From positions 1 through 8,818 of the forward strand of contig NZ_UQBH01000044.1 in NCBI RefSeq assembly GCF_900539295.1: 8,818 bases of DNA. The letters are read 5' to 3'. Both the position numbers and the translations under genes were made by a program. Numbering within the stretch: position 1 is the first letter of the stretch; every line of letters starts with the position of its first letter. Of this stretch, positions 1 through 6,527 are shown piece by piece. This DNA is from an uncultured Megasphaera sp. (GTDB lineage Bacteria > Bacillota > Negativicutes > Veillonellales > Megasphaeraceae). A model generated the notes under the pieces. The model was not told the DNA's origin and did no database searches. It worked only from the letters and a program-made list of their open reading frames with translations.

Positions 1-50
1 GCCGAAAGTACTTGGGGGGAGGCCCCCTGGGAGGATAGGAAGCCGCTGAT
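1..50 (+). rRNA. rrf: 5S ribosomal RNA, 3' end only
   Basis: The first bases carry the conserved 3' half of bacterial 5S rRNA: GCCGAAAGTACTTGG, then the G-rich and C-rich arms of helix IV (GGGGGGAGGCCCCC), then TGGGAGGATAGG and the closing strand. The 5' part lies outside the window. The exact 3' end is uncertain by a few bases, because the 5' strand it pairs with is not visible. A terminator follows directly, so this is the last gene of an rRNA operon entering from the left. Confidence 0.85.
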
Positions 51-56
51 TAAGCC

Positions 57-88
57 AAGAAGCACTTCGATGAGAAGTGCTTCTTTTT
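57..88 (+). terminator. Rho-independent terminator after 5S rRNA
   Basis: A perfect 12-base stem (AAGAAGCACTTC pairing with GAAGTGCTTCTT) encloses a five-base loop GATGA and runs into a T tract. It lies directly after the 5S rRNA and closes the rRNA operon. Confidence 0.9.
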
Positions 89-471
89 GTATATGAAAAA
101 TAAAATAATGACGGATGTCGAAAGACGACGAGACTGCCGCTATCAGCACCTTGATTTGTCTGCCATATTCAAAATTTCTACGGACCATTGATTGCAATCT
201 TCCATCTATACTAATCTTTTCCGACGACAAGGCCGAATGATTCAGTGCCAATCCCGCGTTCCGATTTCGTAATCGCTCCTTCATCCTTTGAATAATAGCT
301 ATTCATTATAATACATATAATTATAGTAACTGATAAATTTATCCCAAAGCGATTTTTTCGCCGGTTATGCAATTATTTTAAGCCATTTATTCCAATATAG
401 AAAAGGATACTCGTTGAACAGCCTGTATCTTTTGTATTTTGAATACATCGCAGATATATCGATACTGTTTG
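89..471. other. Gene-free spacer between rRNA operon and aminotransferase operon
   Basis: I see no credible gene here. Composition changes sharply near base 300: about 46% GC by hand count for 111-290, against about 27% for 301-440. The minus strand is open without a stop from about 302 to the left edge and has an ATG at 284. That frame lacks a properly spaced ribosome binding site and runs antisense through the terminator and the 5S rRNA, so I do not call it. The GC-richer block may be spacer shared with other rRNA operon copies or a decayed gene fragment. Confidence 0.6.
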
Positions 472-500
472 TTGTCATTCTACTTTGAATGTGGTATAAA
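472..500 (+). promoter_or_regulatory. Sigma-A type promoter of the aminotransferase-proC operon
   Basis: A -35 box TTGTCA (472-477) and a -10 box TATAAA (495-500) are separated by 17 bases. A TG one base before the -10 box gives an extended -10 (TGGTATAAA). Transcription would begin near 507, leaving a short leader of about 28 bases that holds the ribosome binding site. This placement also rules out translation starting upstream at 439. Confidence 0.75.
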
Positions 501-534
501 TGTGTATGTAACTAAGAAAGGGGAGTTGATTCAT

Positions 535-1788
535 ATGGTAAAAAGTGTTGCAGCACCACAGGCAAAAGGGAAGAGTGCTGAAGATAAAATTTTTGGCGCC
601 AACAACCGGGCCGTTGCTTTGACAGAAAAATTAGGGGCTGATAAGGTTATCAATGGTACCGTCGGTTCTTTGCTCGATGAAGACGGCAACCTGGTCATGC
701 TCGACGTCGTACAAAAAGCTTATAAGGCCTTAACGCCGAAAGAAATCGTAGCCTATGCACCGATTCAAGGCTATCCCGATTATCTGGAAGCAGCCATTGA
801 CCAGTGCTTTGGCGAATCCCGCCCGGATGGCTATATCCGTGCCTGTGCTACGTCCGGCGGTTCCGGCGTTCTCCATCACGTCATTCACAACTACTCCGAA
901 TGGGGCGATGACATTTTGACCAGTGACTGGCATTGGGGTGCTTACGGTTCCATGTGTCACGACAATGGCCGCAATCTTCGGGAATTCAATTTGCTCACCG
1001 ATGATGGGAAATTTAATTTCCAAAGCTTCAAAGAACATGTCAGCGCCATGGTTGCCAAGCAGTACAACACGGTTATCATCATGAATTCACCGGCCAACAA
1101 TCCGACCGGGTTCGGTCTGTCCGACTCCGATTGGGATCAGGTCCTGTCCTTCCTTAAAGACGTCGTCAAAGGTCAGGATAAAAATATTATCTTCGTCTCT
1201 GACGTAGCTTATCTCGACTATAGCGGTGAAAAGCACGAATGCCGCAAGTTCTTCAAAAAATTCGGAAACATGCCGGACAATGTCTTCATCATCGTTGCCT
1301 ATACCTGCAGCAAGGGCTTTACCATGTACGGCCAGCGCATGGGAGCCATGATCGGCATTACGCAGAATAAAGACATTGCTGACGAATTCGTTGCCATCAA
1401 TCAGTATACCAGCCGCGCTACCTGGTCTAACTCCAACAGTGCTGCCATGAAGGTCATGGCCAATATCTGCAAGGATCCGGCGAAAGTCGCTGAACTCGAT
1501 ACCGAACGGGCCAAGTATTTCCATCTCATTCAGGAACGAGCCGATTTGTTCATGAAGGAAGCTGACGAATGCGGTTTGAAATATCTGCGCTACATTTCGG
1601 GCTTCTTCATTACCATCCCCTTAATCGGTGCACAGAAGGTATGCGATGAACTGGAAAAGGAAAATATCTTCCTCGTTCCGTTGGAAAAAGGCATTCGCCT
1701 GGCTGTCTGCTCCGTTTCTAAGAAGAAGATTCACGGACTGGCTGCTAAGATCAAAGCGACTTTTGATGCCGTCGGCGTTCAGCAGTAA
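535..1788 (+). CDS. Class I PLP-dependent aminotransferase (AspC/TyrB-like)
   Basis: A 417-residue cytoplasmic aminotransferase of fold type I. It moves an amino group between an amino acid and a 2-oxo acid using pyridoxal phosphate. The layout matches the aspartate/aromatic aminotransferases: NPTG at 189-192 (N189 should contact the cofactor), D223 and Y226 in SDVAYLDY, the Schiff-base lysine K260 in YTCSKGF, R268 in YGQRMG contacting the phosphate, and R388 in GIRLAV in the place of the arginine that holds the substrate carboxylate. The start at 535 is chosen because AAAGGGGAG (517-525) sits nine bases upstream and the promoter ends at 500. The frame is open further upstream to a TTG at 439, but that would put the start before the promoter. 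The gene precedes proC by 22 bases, so they form an operon. The substrate (aspartate, aromatic or other) cannot be told from sequence alone. Confidence 0.9.
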   Translation: MVKSVAAPQAKGKSAEDKIFGANNRAVALTEKLGADKVINGTVGSLLDEDGNLVMLDVVQKAYKALTPKEIVAYAPIQGYPDYLEAAIDQCFGESRPDGYIRACATSGGSGVLHHVIHNYSEWGDDILTSDWHWGAYGSMCHDNGRNLREFNLLTDDGKFNFQSFKEHVSAMVAKQYNTVIIMNSPANNPTGFGLSDSDWDQVLSFLKDVVKGQDKNIIFVSDVAYLDYSGEKHECRKFFKKFGNMPDNVFIIVAYTCSKGFTMYGQRMGAMIGITQNKDIADEFVAINQYTSRATWSNSNSAAMKVMANICKDPAKVAELDTERAKYFHLIQERADLFMKEADECGLKYLRYISGFFITIPLIGAQKVCDELEKENIFLVPLEKGIRLAVCSVSKKKIHGLAAKIKATFDAVGVQQ

Positions 1789-1810
1789 CGGCTGAAGAAA
1801 GGATTGGCGT

Positions 1811-2611
1811 ATGTTTAACACTATCGGTGTCTGCGGGACCGGCAATATGGGGCAGGCTATCGTCAAAGGCCTGGTAGATTCGAAGGCTATTGCTGCCGAT
1901 CACATCTACCTGTACAATATCCATCGAGAAAAAGCTGCGGCCTTAGCGAAAGAAACGGGGGCTGTCGTCGTCGATTCTCCTTTGGAATTGGCCAAGCTCT
2001 CCCAGGGGCTTATCATGGCCGTCAAGCCGAATATGATGAAATCGGCGATTGATGCTGTCTATGACGGACTGTCGTCGGATACGGTCCTCATTTCGATTGC
2101 TGCCGGCCTGTCTTTGGAAAGCCTTGCCGGCTATGCCGGACAGAAGACTAAAATCATTCGCGTCATGCCCAATACACCGGCCATGGTCGGTGAAGGCATG
2201 GCCTCGATTTCGTCGAACGACAAAGTGACGGCTGAAGAAACAGCAGATGCTGTCGATGTTTTTTCCAGCTTTGGCAAAGCCGAAGTCGTCGATGAAAAAT
2301 TGATCGATGCCGTCTGCGGTCTCAGCGGCAGCGGCCCGGCGTATGTCTATTTGTTCATTGAAGCCTTGGCCGACGGTGCCGTTCGTGAAGGTATGCCGCG
2401 GCAGATGGCCTATACCTTTGCGGCTCAGACTGTCTTAGGGGCAGCCAAGATGGTCTTGGAAACGGGAACTCATCCCGGTGCCTTGAAAGATGCCGTCTGC
2501 TCTCCCGGCGGTACAACCATTGAAGCTGTACAGACTTTGGAAGAAGGCGGTTTTCGTGCTGCCGTCATGAAGGCTGTCAGCGCTTCGGCCGAAAAAAATA
2601 GAAATCTTTAG
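1811..2611 (+). CDS. proC: Pyrroline-5-carboxylate reductase
   Basis: A 266-residue cytoplasmic enzyme catalysing the last step of proline synthesis: reduction of 1-pyrroline-5-carboxylate to proline with NAD(P)H. The N-terminal Rossmann fold shows the dinucleotide motif GTGNMG (9-14), VKP at 71-73 and RVMPNTPA at 117-124. The C-terminal dimerisation domain carries the family signature starting LSGSGPAYVYLFIEA (171-185), followed by GAVREGMP and SPGGTT (231-236). Length is normal for the family (about 260-280). AAGAAAGGA lies just upstream of the ATG. It is the second gene of the operon with the aminotransferase and ends just before a terminator. The other proline genes, proA and proB, are not in the window. 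Confidence 0.96.
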   Translation: MFNTIGVCGTGNMGQAIVKGLVDSKAIAADHIYLYNIHREKAAALAKETGAVVVDSPLELAKLSQGLIMAVKPNMMKSAIDAVYDGLSSDTVLISIAAGLSLESLAGYAGQKTKIIRVMPNTPAMVGEGMASISSNDKVTAEETADAVDVFSSFGKAEVVDEKLIDAVCGLSGSGPAYVYLFIEALADGAVREGMPRQMAYTFAAQTVLGAAKMVLETGTHPGALKDAVCSPGGTTIEAVQTLEEGGFRAAVMKAVSASAEKNRNL

Positions 2612-2616
2612 CTTAG

Positions 2617-2657
2617 TGCCCGGTGAAGGCCAGAAACCTTCACCGGGCAATTTTTTT
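2617..2657 (+). terminator. Rho-independent terminator after proC
   Basis: A perfect 13-base stem, TGCCCGGTGAAGG (2617-2629) with CCTTCACCGGGCA (2637-2649), encloses a seven-base loop and is followed by seven T residues. It ends the aminotransferase-proC operon. Confidence 0.95.
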
Positions 2658-2873
2658 AACTTTTTAGTAAAATAGAGGGGGATATTTTCGTTATAAATCG
2701 TTTATAAACGGCTTTGTTATGCGATTTTTAGATAATTTAAAAATTACAAAAAGTAATAGTAATAATAAGATTTAATTATTTTTACTTTATAAACTCCAAG
2801 TTTTTACGGTTCAATATGCAAAATAGTAAAGAATATTGTGATTTATATCGAAAATAAGCATATGATTATGTCT
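2658..2873. other. AT-rich upstream region of lctP
   Basis: This stretch has no gene on either strand. It is very AT-rich with many A and T runs. It holds one inverted repeat, TTATAAA-TCG-TTTATAA (2691-2707), about 175 bases before the lctP -35 box. In such AT-rich DNA a seven-base dyad could arise by chance. The A/T runs could bend DNA or act as an UP-like element, but nothing specific is proven. Confidence 0.5.
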
Positions 2874-2910
2874 AAATGTAATTTACAAACATTACTTTCA
2901 GGTATATAAT
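2874..2910 (+). promoter_or_regulatory. lctP promoter with palindromic operator over the -35 box
   Basis: The -35 box TTTACA (2882-2887) lies 17 bases before a perfect -10 box TATAAT (2905-2910). The -35 box is the right arm of an 11-base palindrome TGTAA-T-TTACA (2877-2887). The string AAATGTAATTTACA (2874-2887) recurs exactly upstream of the lactate dehydrogenase gene at the same distance from its -10 box. A protein bound here would block the -35 box, so a repressor released by lactate is the simplest inference. Transcription should start near 2917, giving a leader of about 120 bases. Confidence 0.75.
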
Positions 2911-2925
2911 AACAAGCATAGAAAC

Positions 2926-2939
2926 TGTATCCGGATACA
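2926..2939. promoter_or_regulatory. 14-base perfect palindrome just downstream of the lctP start site
   Basis: TGTATCCGGATACA is a perfect palindrome about ten bases after the predicted transcription start. It could be a second operator acting as a roadblock, or in the RNA a small stem. No protein is assigned. Confidence 0.4.
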
Positions 2940-2961
2940 ATCTAATATGAGAAACGGCGCT

Positions 2962-2981
2962 GTCCATAAATTTTTATGGAC
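2962..2981 (+). other. Hairpin in the lctP leader RNA
   Basis: GTCCATAA (2962-2969) pairs with TTATGGAC (2974-2981) around the loop ATTT. It is eight base pairs with no T tract after it, so it is not a terminator. It may be a leader stability or control element. Confidence 0.4.
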
Positions 2982-3038
2982 GAGCCCATGCCTCTTAAAG
3001 GCGTGACACGTGTATTTTTTATGAAAGGGTGTTATGTA

Positions 3039-4586
3039 ATGGTTATCTTGGCCTTACTCCCGATTCTATTTCTCATCGTAGCATTGGGATTCTTGAAGAT
3101 GGCCGGTTGGAAAGCGTGCCCAATCGCAGCCATTATCGCATTTATTGTTGCTGTGGCCGTGTATGACATGCCGGTTCCCATCGCTATTTCGGCAGCCTTA
3201 GAAGGGGTTGCCCTGGCATGTTGGCCAATCTTGCTGGTCATCGTTATGGCTCTGTTTGCCTATAAGTTGACGGTTGCAACGGGCAGCCTGGAAATTATCA
3301 AACAGATGCTGACCACGGTTAGTGAAGACAAACGCGTACTGTTCCTGCTCATCGCTTGGGGCTTCGGTACTTTCATGGAAGGCATGGCCGGGTTCGGTAC
3401 GGCTGTTGCTATTCCGGCAGCTATGTTGGTTGCCCTCGGCTACCCGCCGATTAAGACCATCGTTGCCTGCTTGATTTCTAACGCCGTAGCGCCTTCGTTC
3501 GGTTCCATCGGTATTCCGACGACGACGATGGCTGCTGTTACGGGTCTTGATTCCGGTGTCTTGGCTACGAAGGTTTCCATCGTATCCTTTATTCCTGACC
3601 TGATCGTTCCTTTCTTAATGGTTATTTGTATCGGCGGCGGCCTGAAAGCCATCAAGGGCGTCGGAATCGTTACTCTTCTTTCGGGCTTAGCCTTGGCTAT
3701 CCCGCAGCTGCTCATTTCCGTGACTATCGGTGCTGAACTGCCGGTCATGGTTTCGTCCATCATCATCATGGCCGTCATCGTCCTTTATTCCAGAGCCTGC
3801 AAGACGACGAGCAATCCGGAATACCAGGTCGATTTCAAAACGGATGATCAGAAAACCGTTTCCTTTGGCGAAGGCGTCAAAGCAGCTATGATCTTCATCC
3901 TGATTTTCGTCCTTCTCGTCGGAACGTCGAAACTCTTCCCGTTCATCAACGGACCGCTGGCTTCGATTAAAACGACGGTTCCCATCTACGCCGGTGCCGG
4001 TGCAAAACCGTATACCTTTACGTGGATTGCCGTTCCCGGCATCATGATTTTCATCGCCTCGGTTTTGGGCGGCCTCTACCAGGGTGCTTCCATTGGTAAA
4101 ATTGCTCAGGTCTTTAAAGACAACTTTGTCGGCCTGCGCTTTACGTACTTGACGATCATCACCGTCGTCGTCGTCGCTAAACTGATGACCTATTCGGGCA
4201 TGACCAAGGAAATCGCCGATGCGCTCGTCTTTGCGACAGGCAATGGCTATCCGGTCTTCGCTCCCTTTGTCGGCGGCTTAGGTGCTTTCATTACCGGGTC
4301 GTGCACGAACGCCAACGTCCTCTTTGGACCGCTCCAGACTTCGGTTGCTTCCAGCCTCGGCATGAGTCAGCCCTGGCTTGCAGGTGCAAGTTCCCTTGGC
4401 GGTTGCATCGGCAAGATGCTTTCTCCTCAGAGTATTGCCCTCGGTATCGGCGCTGTCGGTGCTGTTGCTGACGGCAAGGAAGGCGAAATCATGCGGGGTA
4501 CCGTCGGATATTGCCTCTTCTTACTGGTCGTTGCCGGTATCATTACCATCTTAGCTCCCAGCGTTGTTCCTTTCTTAGTCAACTGA
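3039..4586 (+). CDS. lctP: L-lactate permease, LctP family
   Basis: A 515-residue polytopic inner-membrane transporter of the LctP family (LldP/GlcA type), which imports lactate, and in some members glycolate, with protons. Hydrophobic segments run through nearly the whole protein, starting at residue 3. The family's conserved blocks are clear: GFGTFMEGMAGFGTAVA (108-124), SNAVAPSFGSIGIPTTT (147-163), GAFITGSCTNANVLFG (415-430) with LQ following, and GCIGKMLSPQSIALG (455-469). Length is slightly below the usual 530-550. The start at 3039 is chosen because AAAGGGTG (3024-3031) lies seven bases upstream and the protein then begins directly with its first membrane helix (MVILALLPI). The frame is open to an ATG at 2976, but that would add a non-family N-terminus and overlap the leader hairpin. 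It has its own promoter and terminator. Its neighbours point to lactate uptake for oxidation. Confidence 0.94.
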   Translation: MVILALLPILFLIVALGFLKMAGWKACPIAAIIAFIVAVAVYDMPVPIAISAALEGVALACWPILLVIVMALFAYKLTVATGSLEIIKQMLTTVSEDKRVLFLLIAWGFGTFMEGMAGFGTAVAIPAAMLVALGYPPIKTIVACLISNAVAPSFGSIGIPTTTMAAVTGLDSGVLATKVSIVSFIPDLIVPFLMVICIGGGLKAIKGVGIVTLLSGLALAIPQLLISVTIGAELPVMVSSIIIMAVIVLYSRACKTTSNPEYQVDFKTDDQKTVSFGEGVKAAMIFILIFVLLVGTSKLFPFINGPLASIKTTVPIYAGAGAKPYTFTWIAVPGIMIFIASVLGGLYQGASIGKIAQVFKDNFVGLRFTYLTIITVVVVAKLMTYSGMTKEIADALVFATGNGYPVFAPFVGGLGAFITGSCTNANVLFGPLQTSVASSLGMSQPWLAGASSLGGCIGKMLSPQSIALGIGAVGAVADGKEGEIMRGTVGYCLFLLVVAGIITILAPSVVPFLVN

Positions 4587-4610
4587 TATATAGTAGGCAG
4601 GCATGAAAGA

Positions 4611-4643
4611 GTATGCTGCATCTCTATGTAGCATACCCTTTTT
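4611..4643 (+). terminator. Rho-independent terminator after lctP
   Basis: GTATGCTGCAT (4611-4621) pairs with ATGTAGCATAC (4626-4636), with one G-U pair, around the loop CTCT. CC and five T residues follow. It makes lctP a single-gene transcript and separates it from the dehydrogenase gene. Confidence 0.85.
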
Positions 4644-4854
4644 CTAACAGGAACAATGTGATATAATCTGTTGTGAAATGTTCCTCATACGAAACGTTTC
4701 CTTATAGGAATAATATAATATTACTTTAAAGCATAGTAAAAATTCGTAAAAATAATCATGATTTAAAAATTTTCGTTTGTTGGCGGATTATTTAAAAATA
4801 AACCGTCCTTATGATAAGTTATCATGGAATGGTACGGAGCAATCGAAAAGTGAT
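4644..4854. other. Upstream regulatory region of the lactate dehydrogenase gene
   Basis: No gene is seen on either strand. Three things stand out. An extended -10 box, TGATATAAT (4659-4667), has no good -35 and could be a weak distal promoter. GAAACGTTTC (4691-4700) is a ten-base perfect palindrome. ATGATAAGTTATCAT (4811-4825) is a perfect 7+1+7 inverted repeat lying about 50 bases before the main -35 box. The rest is AT-rich with A and T runs. Confidence 0.5.
4811..4825. promoter_or_regulatory. 15-base palindrome, possible regulator site
   Basis: ATGATAA and TTATCAT are perfect inverted arms around a single G. The site lies about 50 bases upstream of the dehydrogenase -35 box, a position where activators often bind. 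It has no counterpart upstream of lctP. The function is inferred only from symmetry and position. Confidence 0.35.
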
Positions 4855-4906
4855 ATGTACAAAATGTACAAATGTAATTTACATGCATAATAAAGTAGAG
4901 TATAAT
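4855..4906 (+). promoter_or_regulatory. Lactate dehydrogenase promoter with operator array
   Basis: The -35 box TTTACA (4878-4883) lies 17 bases before a perfect TATAAT (4901-4906). The -35 box sits inside a 13-base perfect palindrome ATGTAA-T-TTACAT (4872-4884). The same 14-base string AAATGTAATTTACA (4870-4883) occurs at the lctP promoter with identical spacing. Here two further ATGTAC motifs (4855-4860 and 4864-4869), each followed by AAA, lie directly upstream, giving a run of three half-site-like units. Transcription should begin near 4913, with a leader of about 130 bases. Confidence 0.78.
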
Positions 4907-4976
4907 GATACCTGTAAGAGATAAACGAAGAATAAACACAACAGACTAGTTTAGAATTTCGTTATGTTCGGTCTTA

Positions 4977-5019
4977 ATCTGGAAGTCCTTTCCGGATGTA
5001 AATAAGTGTTATGCTTATT
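4977..5019 (+). other. Two hairpins in the lactate dehydrogenase leader RNA
   Basis: ATCTGGAA (4977-4984) pairs with TTCCGGAT (4990-4997), with one G-U pair, around a five-base loop. A second stem, AATAAG (5001-5006) with CTTATT (5014-5019), follows and is succeeded by CTTTT. The second resembles a very weak terminator. They end 13 bases before the ribosome binding site and could affect leader stability or read-through. Confidence 0.35.
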
Positions 5020-5045
5020 CTTTTCATTATTTGGAGGTATGTATT

Positions 5046-6467
5046 ATGGCAAAAGGTAAAGTTTCACCAGAGTTAATTGAACAGTTCAAACAAATCGTCG
5101 GCGAAAAGTACGTTTATACGGACAAAGAAAAACTCGAACCGTATTCCCACGACGAAGTAACGGACCCTCATTACATGAAAGAACCGCAGGTCGTCGTTCT
5201 CCCTGCTACGACGGAAGAAGTTTCTAAAGTCGTAAAACTCTGCTATGAAAACGATACAGTTATGGTTCCGCGTGCTGCAGGTACGGGCCTTGCAGCTGGT
5301 GCTGTTGCTACGTTCGGCGGCGTTATCATCTCTATCGAACGCATGAACAATATCATCGAAATCGACAAAGAAAACATGGTCTGTGTTACGGAACCGGGCG
5401 TTACGACGGCCGTTCTCCAGGAATCCGTTCAGAAGGAAGGCCTCTTCTACGGCGGCGACCCCTGCAGCGGGGACTCCTGCTTCATCGGCGGCAACGTTGC
5501 TACCAATGCCGGCGGTAACCGCGCTGTTAAATACGGCGTAACCCGCGACCAGGTCATGGGCATGGAAGTCGTTACTCCGAGCGGCGAAGTTGTAACCCTT
5601 GGCGGTAAATTCCGTAAAAATGCTACGGGCTACATGCTGATGCACCTCTTCATCGGTTCTGAAGGTACCCTTGGCATCATCACCAAGATTTACCTCAAAT
5701 TGGTTGCTCTTCCGAAATACCAGATGGACCTCTTGGCCGTATTCGACAACCTCGACGATGCTATCGCTTTGACGCCGAAAGTTATGGGCGCCGGCATCAC
5801 TCCGGTCTGTGTCGAATTCATGGACAACGCTTCCATCAAACAGGTTGAAATCTTCCTCGATGAAAAACTGCCGAAATCCGATATCGGTAACTACATCATC
5901 ATCCAGATCGCCGGCGACAGTGAAGACGTCCTCGACGAACAGTGCGAAAAGATCGTCGAATTGGCTGAAGAAAACAACGCTATCGACTCCTTGGTTGCTG
6001 ACCCGGCTGTCATTTGGAAATCCCGTAAAGCATACCTCGAAGCTGACCGCGCTCGCAGCTTAGTCTTCTCCATGGAAGATATCGTCGTTCCCATGACGGA
6101 AATCCCTGATGCTGTACAGCAGATTTCCCGCTTGGCTGAAAAATACAATGTTGCTATGCACTGCGCCGGCCACTGCGGCGACGGCAACGTCCATATCGAT
6201 ATCTTGAAAGATGACCGCACTCAGGAAGAATGGGAAGAAATGCTCCCGAAAATCCAGGGCGAAATCTATGCTCTCGTTTACCAGCTCGGCGGCCGCCTCT
6301 CCGGCGAACACGGCATTGGCTACAAACGTGAAGCTCTCCTCGAAAAATACACGGACCCCGTTGAACTCAGCATGATGAAAGCTGTTAAGAAAGCATTGGA
6401 TCCGAAGAACATCATGAACCCGGGCAAAGTTGTCAGCATCAACGACGAAGTTCCGGTCGAAGAATAA
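5046..6467 (+). CDS. FAD-linked D-lactate dehydrogenase (GlcD/DLD family)
   Basis: A 473-residue flavoenzyme, probably oxidising D-lactate to pyruvate independently of NAD. The N-terminal FAD-binding domain shows PRAAGTGLAAGAV (75-87), GDPCSGDSCFIGGN (137-150) with NAGG (154-157), and FIGSEGTLGIIT (202-213). The C-terminal FAD-oxidase domain shows HCGDGNVH (376-383) and GEHGIGYKR (420-428). In relatives such as D-2-hydroxyglutarate dehydrogenase, the two histidines of HxGDGNxH and a downstream glutamate bind zinc; H376, H383 and E421 fill these places. Megasphaera elsdenii D-lactate dehydrogenase is known as an FAD and zinc enzyme that passes electrons to electron-transfer flavoprotein. No signal peptide or membrane segment is seen. 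The start at 5046 has GGAGG (5033-5037) eight bases upstream; a TTG in frame at 5031 would overlap that site. Glycolate or another 2-hydroxyacid as substrate is possible, but the permease and racemase neighbours favour lactate. Confidence 0.9.
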   Translation: MAKGKVSPELIEQFKQIVGEKYVYTDKEKLEPYSHDEVTDPHYMKEPQVVVLPATTEEVSKVVKLCYENDTVMVPRAAGTGLAAGAVATFGGVIISIERMNNIIEIDKENMVCVTEPGVTTAVLQESVQKEGLFYGGDPCSGDSCFIGGNVATNAGGNRAVKYGVTRDQVMGMEVVTPSGEVVTLGGKFRKNATGYMLMHLFIGSEGTLGIITKIYLKLVALPKYQMDLLAVFDNLDDAIALTPKVMGAGITPVCVEFMDNASIKQVEIFLDEKLPKSDIGNYIIIQIAGDSEDVLDEQCEKIVELAEENNAIDSLVADPAVIWKSRKAYLEADRARSLVFSMEDIVVPMTEIPDAVQQISRLAEKYNVAMHCAGHCGDGNVHIDILKDDRTQEEWEEMLPKIQGEIYALVYQLGGRLSGEHGIGYKREALLEKYTDPVELSMMKAVKKALDPKNIMNPGKVVSINDEVPVEE

Positions 6468-6490
6468 GTTTTACAGTTGCATACTGGGGA

Positions 6491-6524
6491 AAAGGGCAAG
6501 GCCAAGGCTTTGCCCTTTCTCTTT
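6491..6524 (+). terminator. Hairpin terminator or attenuator between dehydrogenase and larA
   Basis: AAAGGGCAAGGCC (6491-6503) pairs with GGCTTTGCCCTTT (6506-6518), with one G-U pair and a tight loop. The tail TTTCTCTTT is interrupted by C residues, so termination may be partial. I see no convincing promoter between it and larA, so larA probably depends on read-through from the dehydrogenase promoter. Confidence 0.7.
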
Positions 6525-6527
6525 AGA

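Noticed and set aside
1..302. Open frame on the minus strand reaching the left edge, ATG at 284
   Set aside because: It runs antisense through a terminator and the 5S rRNA, and AAGG abuts the ATG without proper spacing. Kept only as a low-interest composition finding.
1087..1524. 145-residue open frame on the minus strand opposite the aminotransferase
   Set aside because: It is a shadow of the real gene; no ribosome binding site and no motif was seen.
4686..4704. CcpA cre site around GAAACGTTTC
   Set aside because: It is a palindrome, but the spacing and flanks miss several positions of the cre consensus (TGWAANCGNTNWCA).
5073..5645. 190-residue open frame on the minus strand opposite the dehydrogenase gene
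   Set aside because: It is a shadow frame rich in F, V and N from reversed codons of a strongly biased gene. It has no start signals and no family resemblance.
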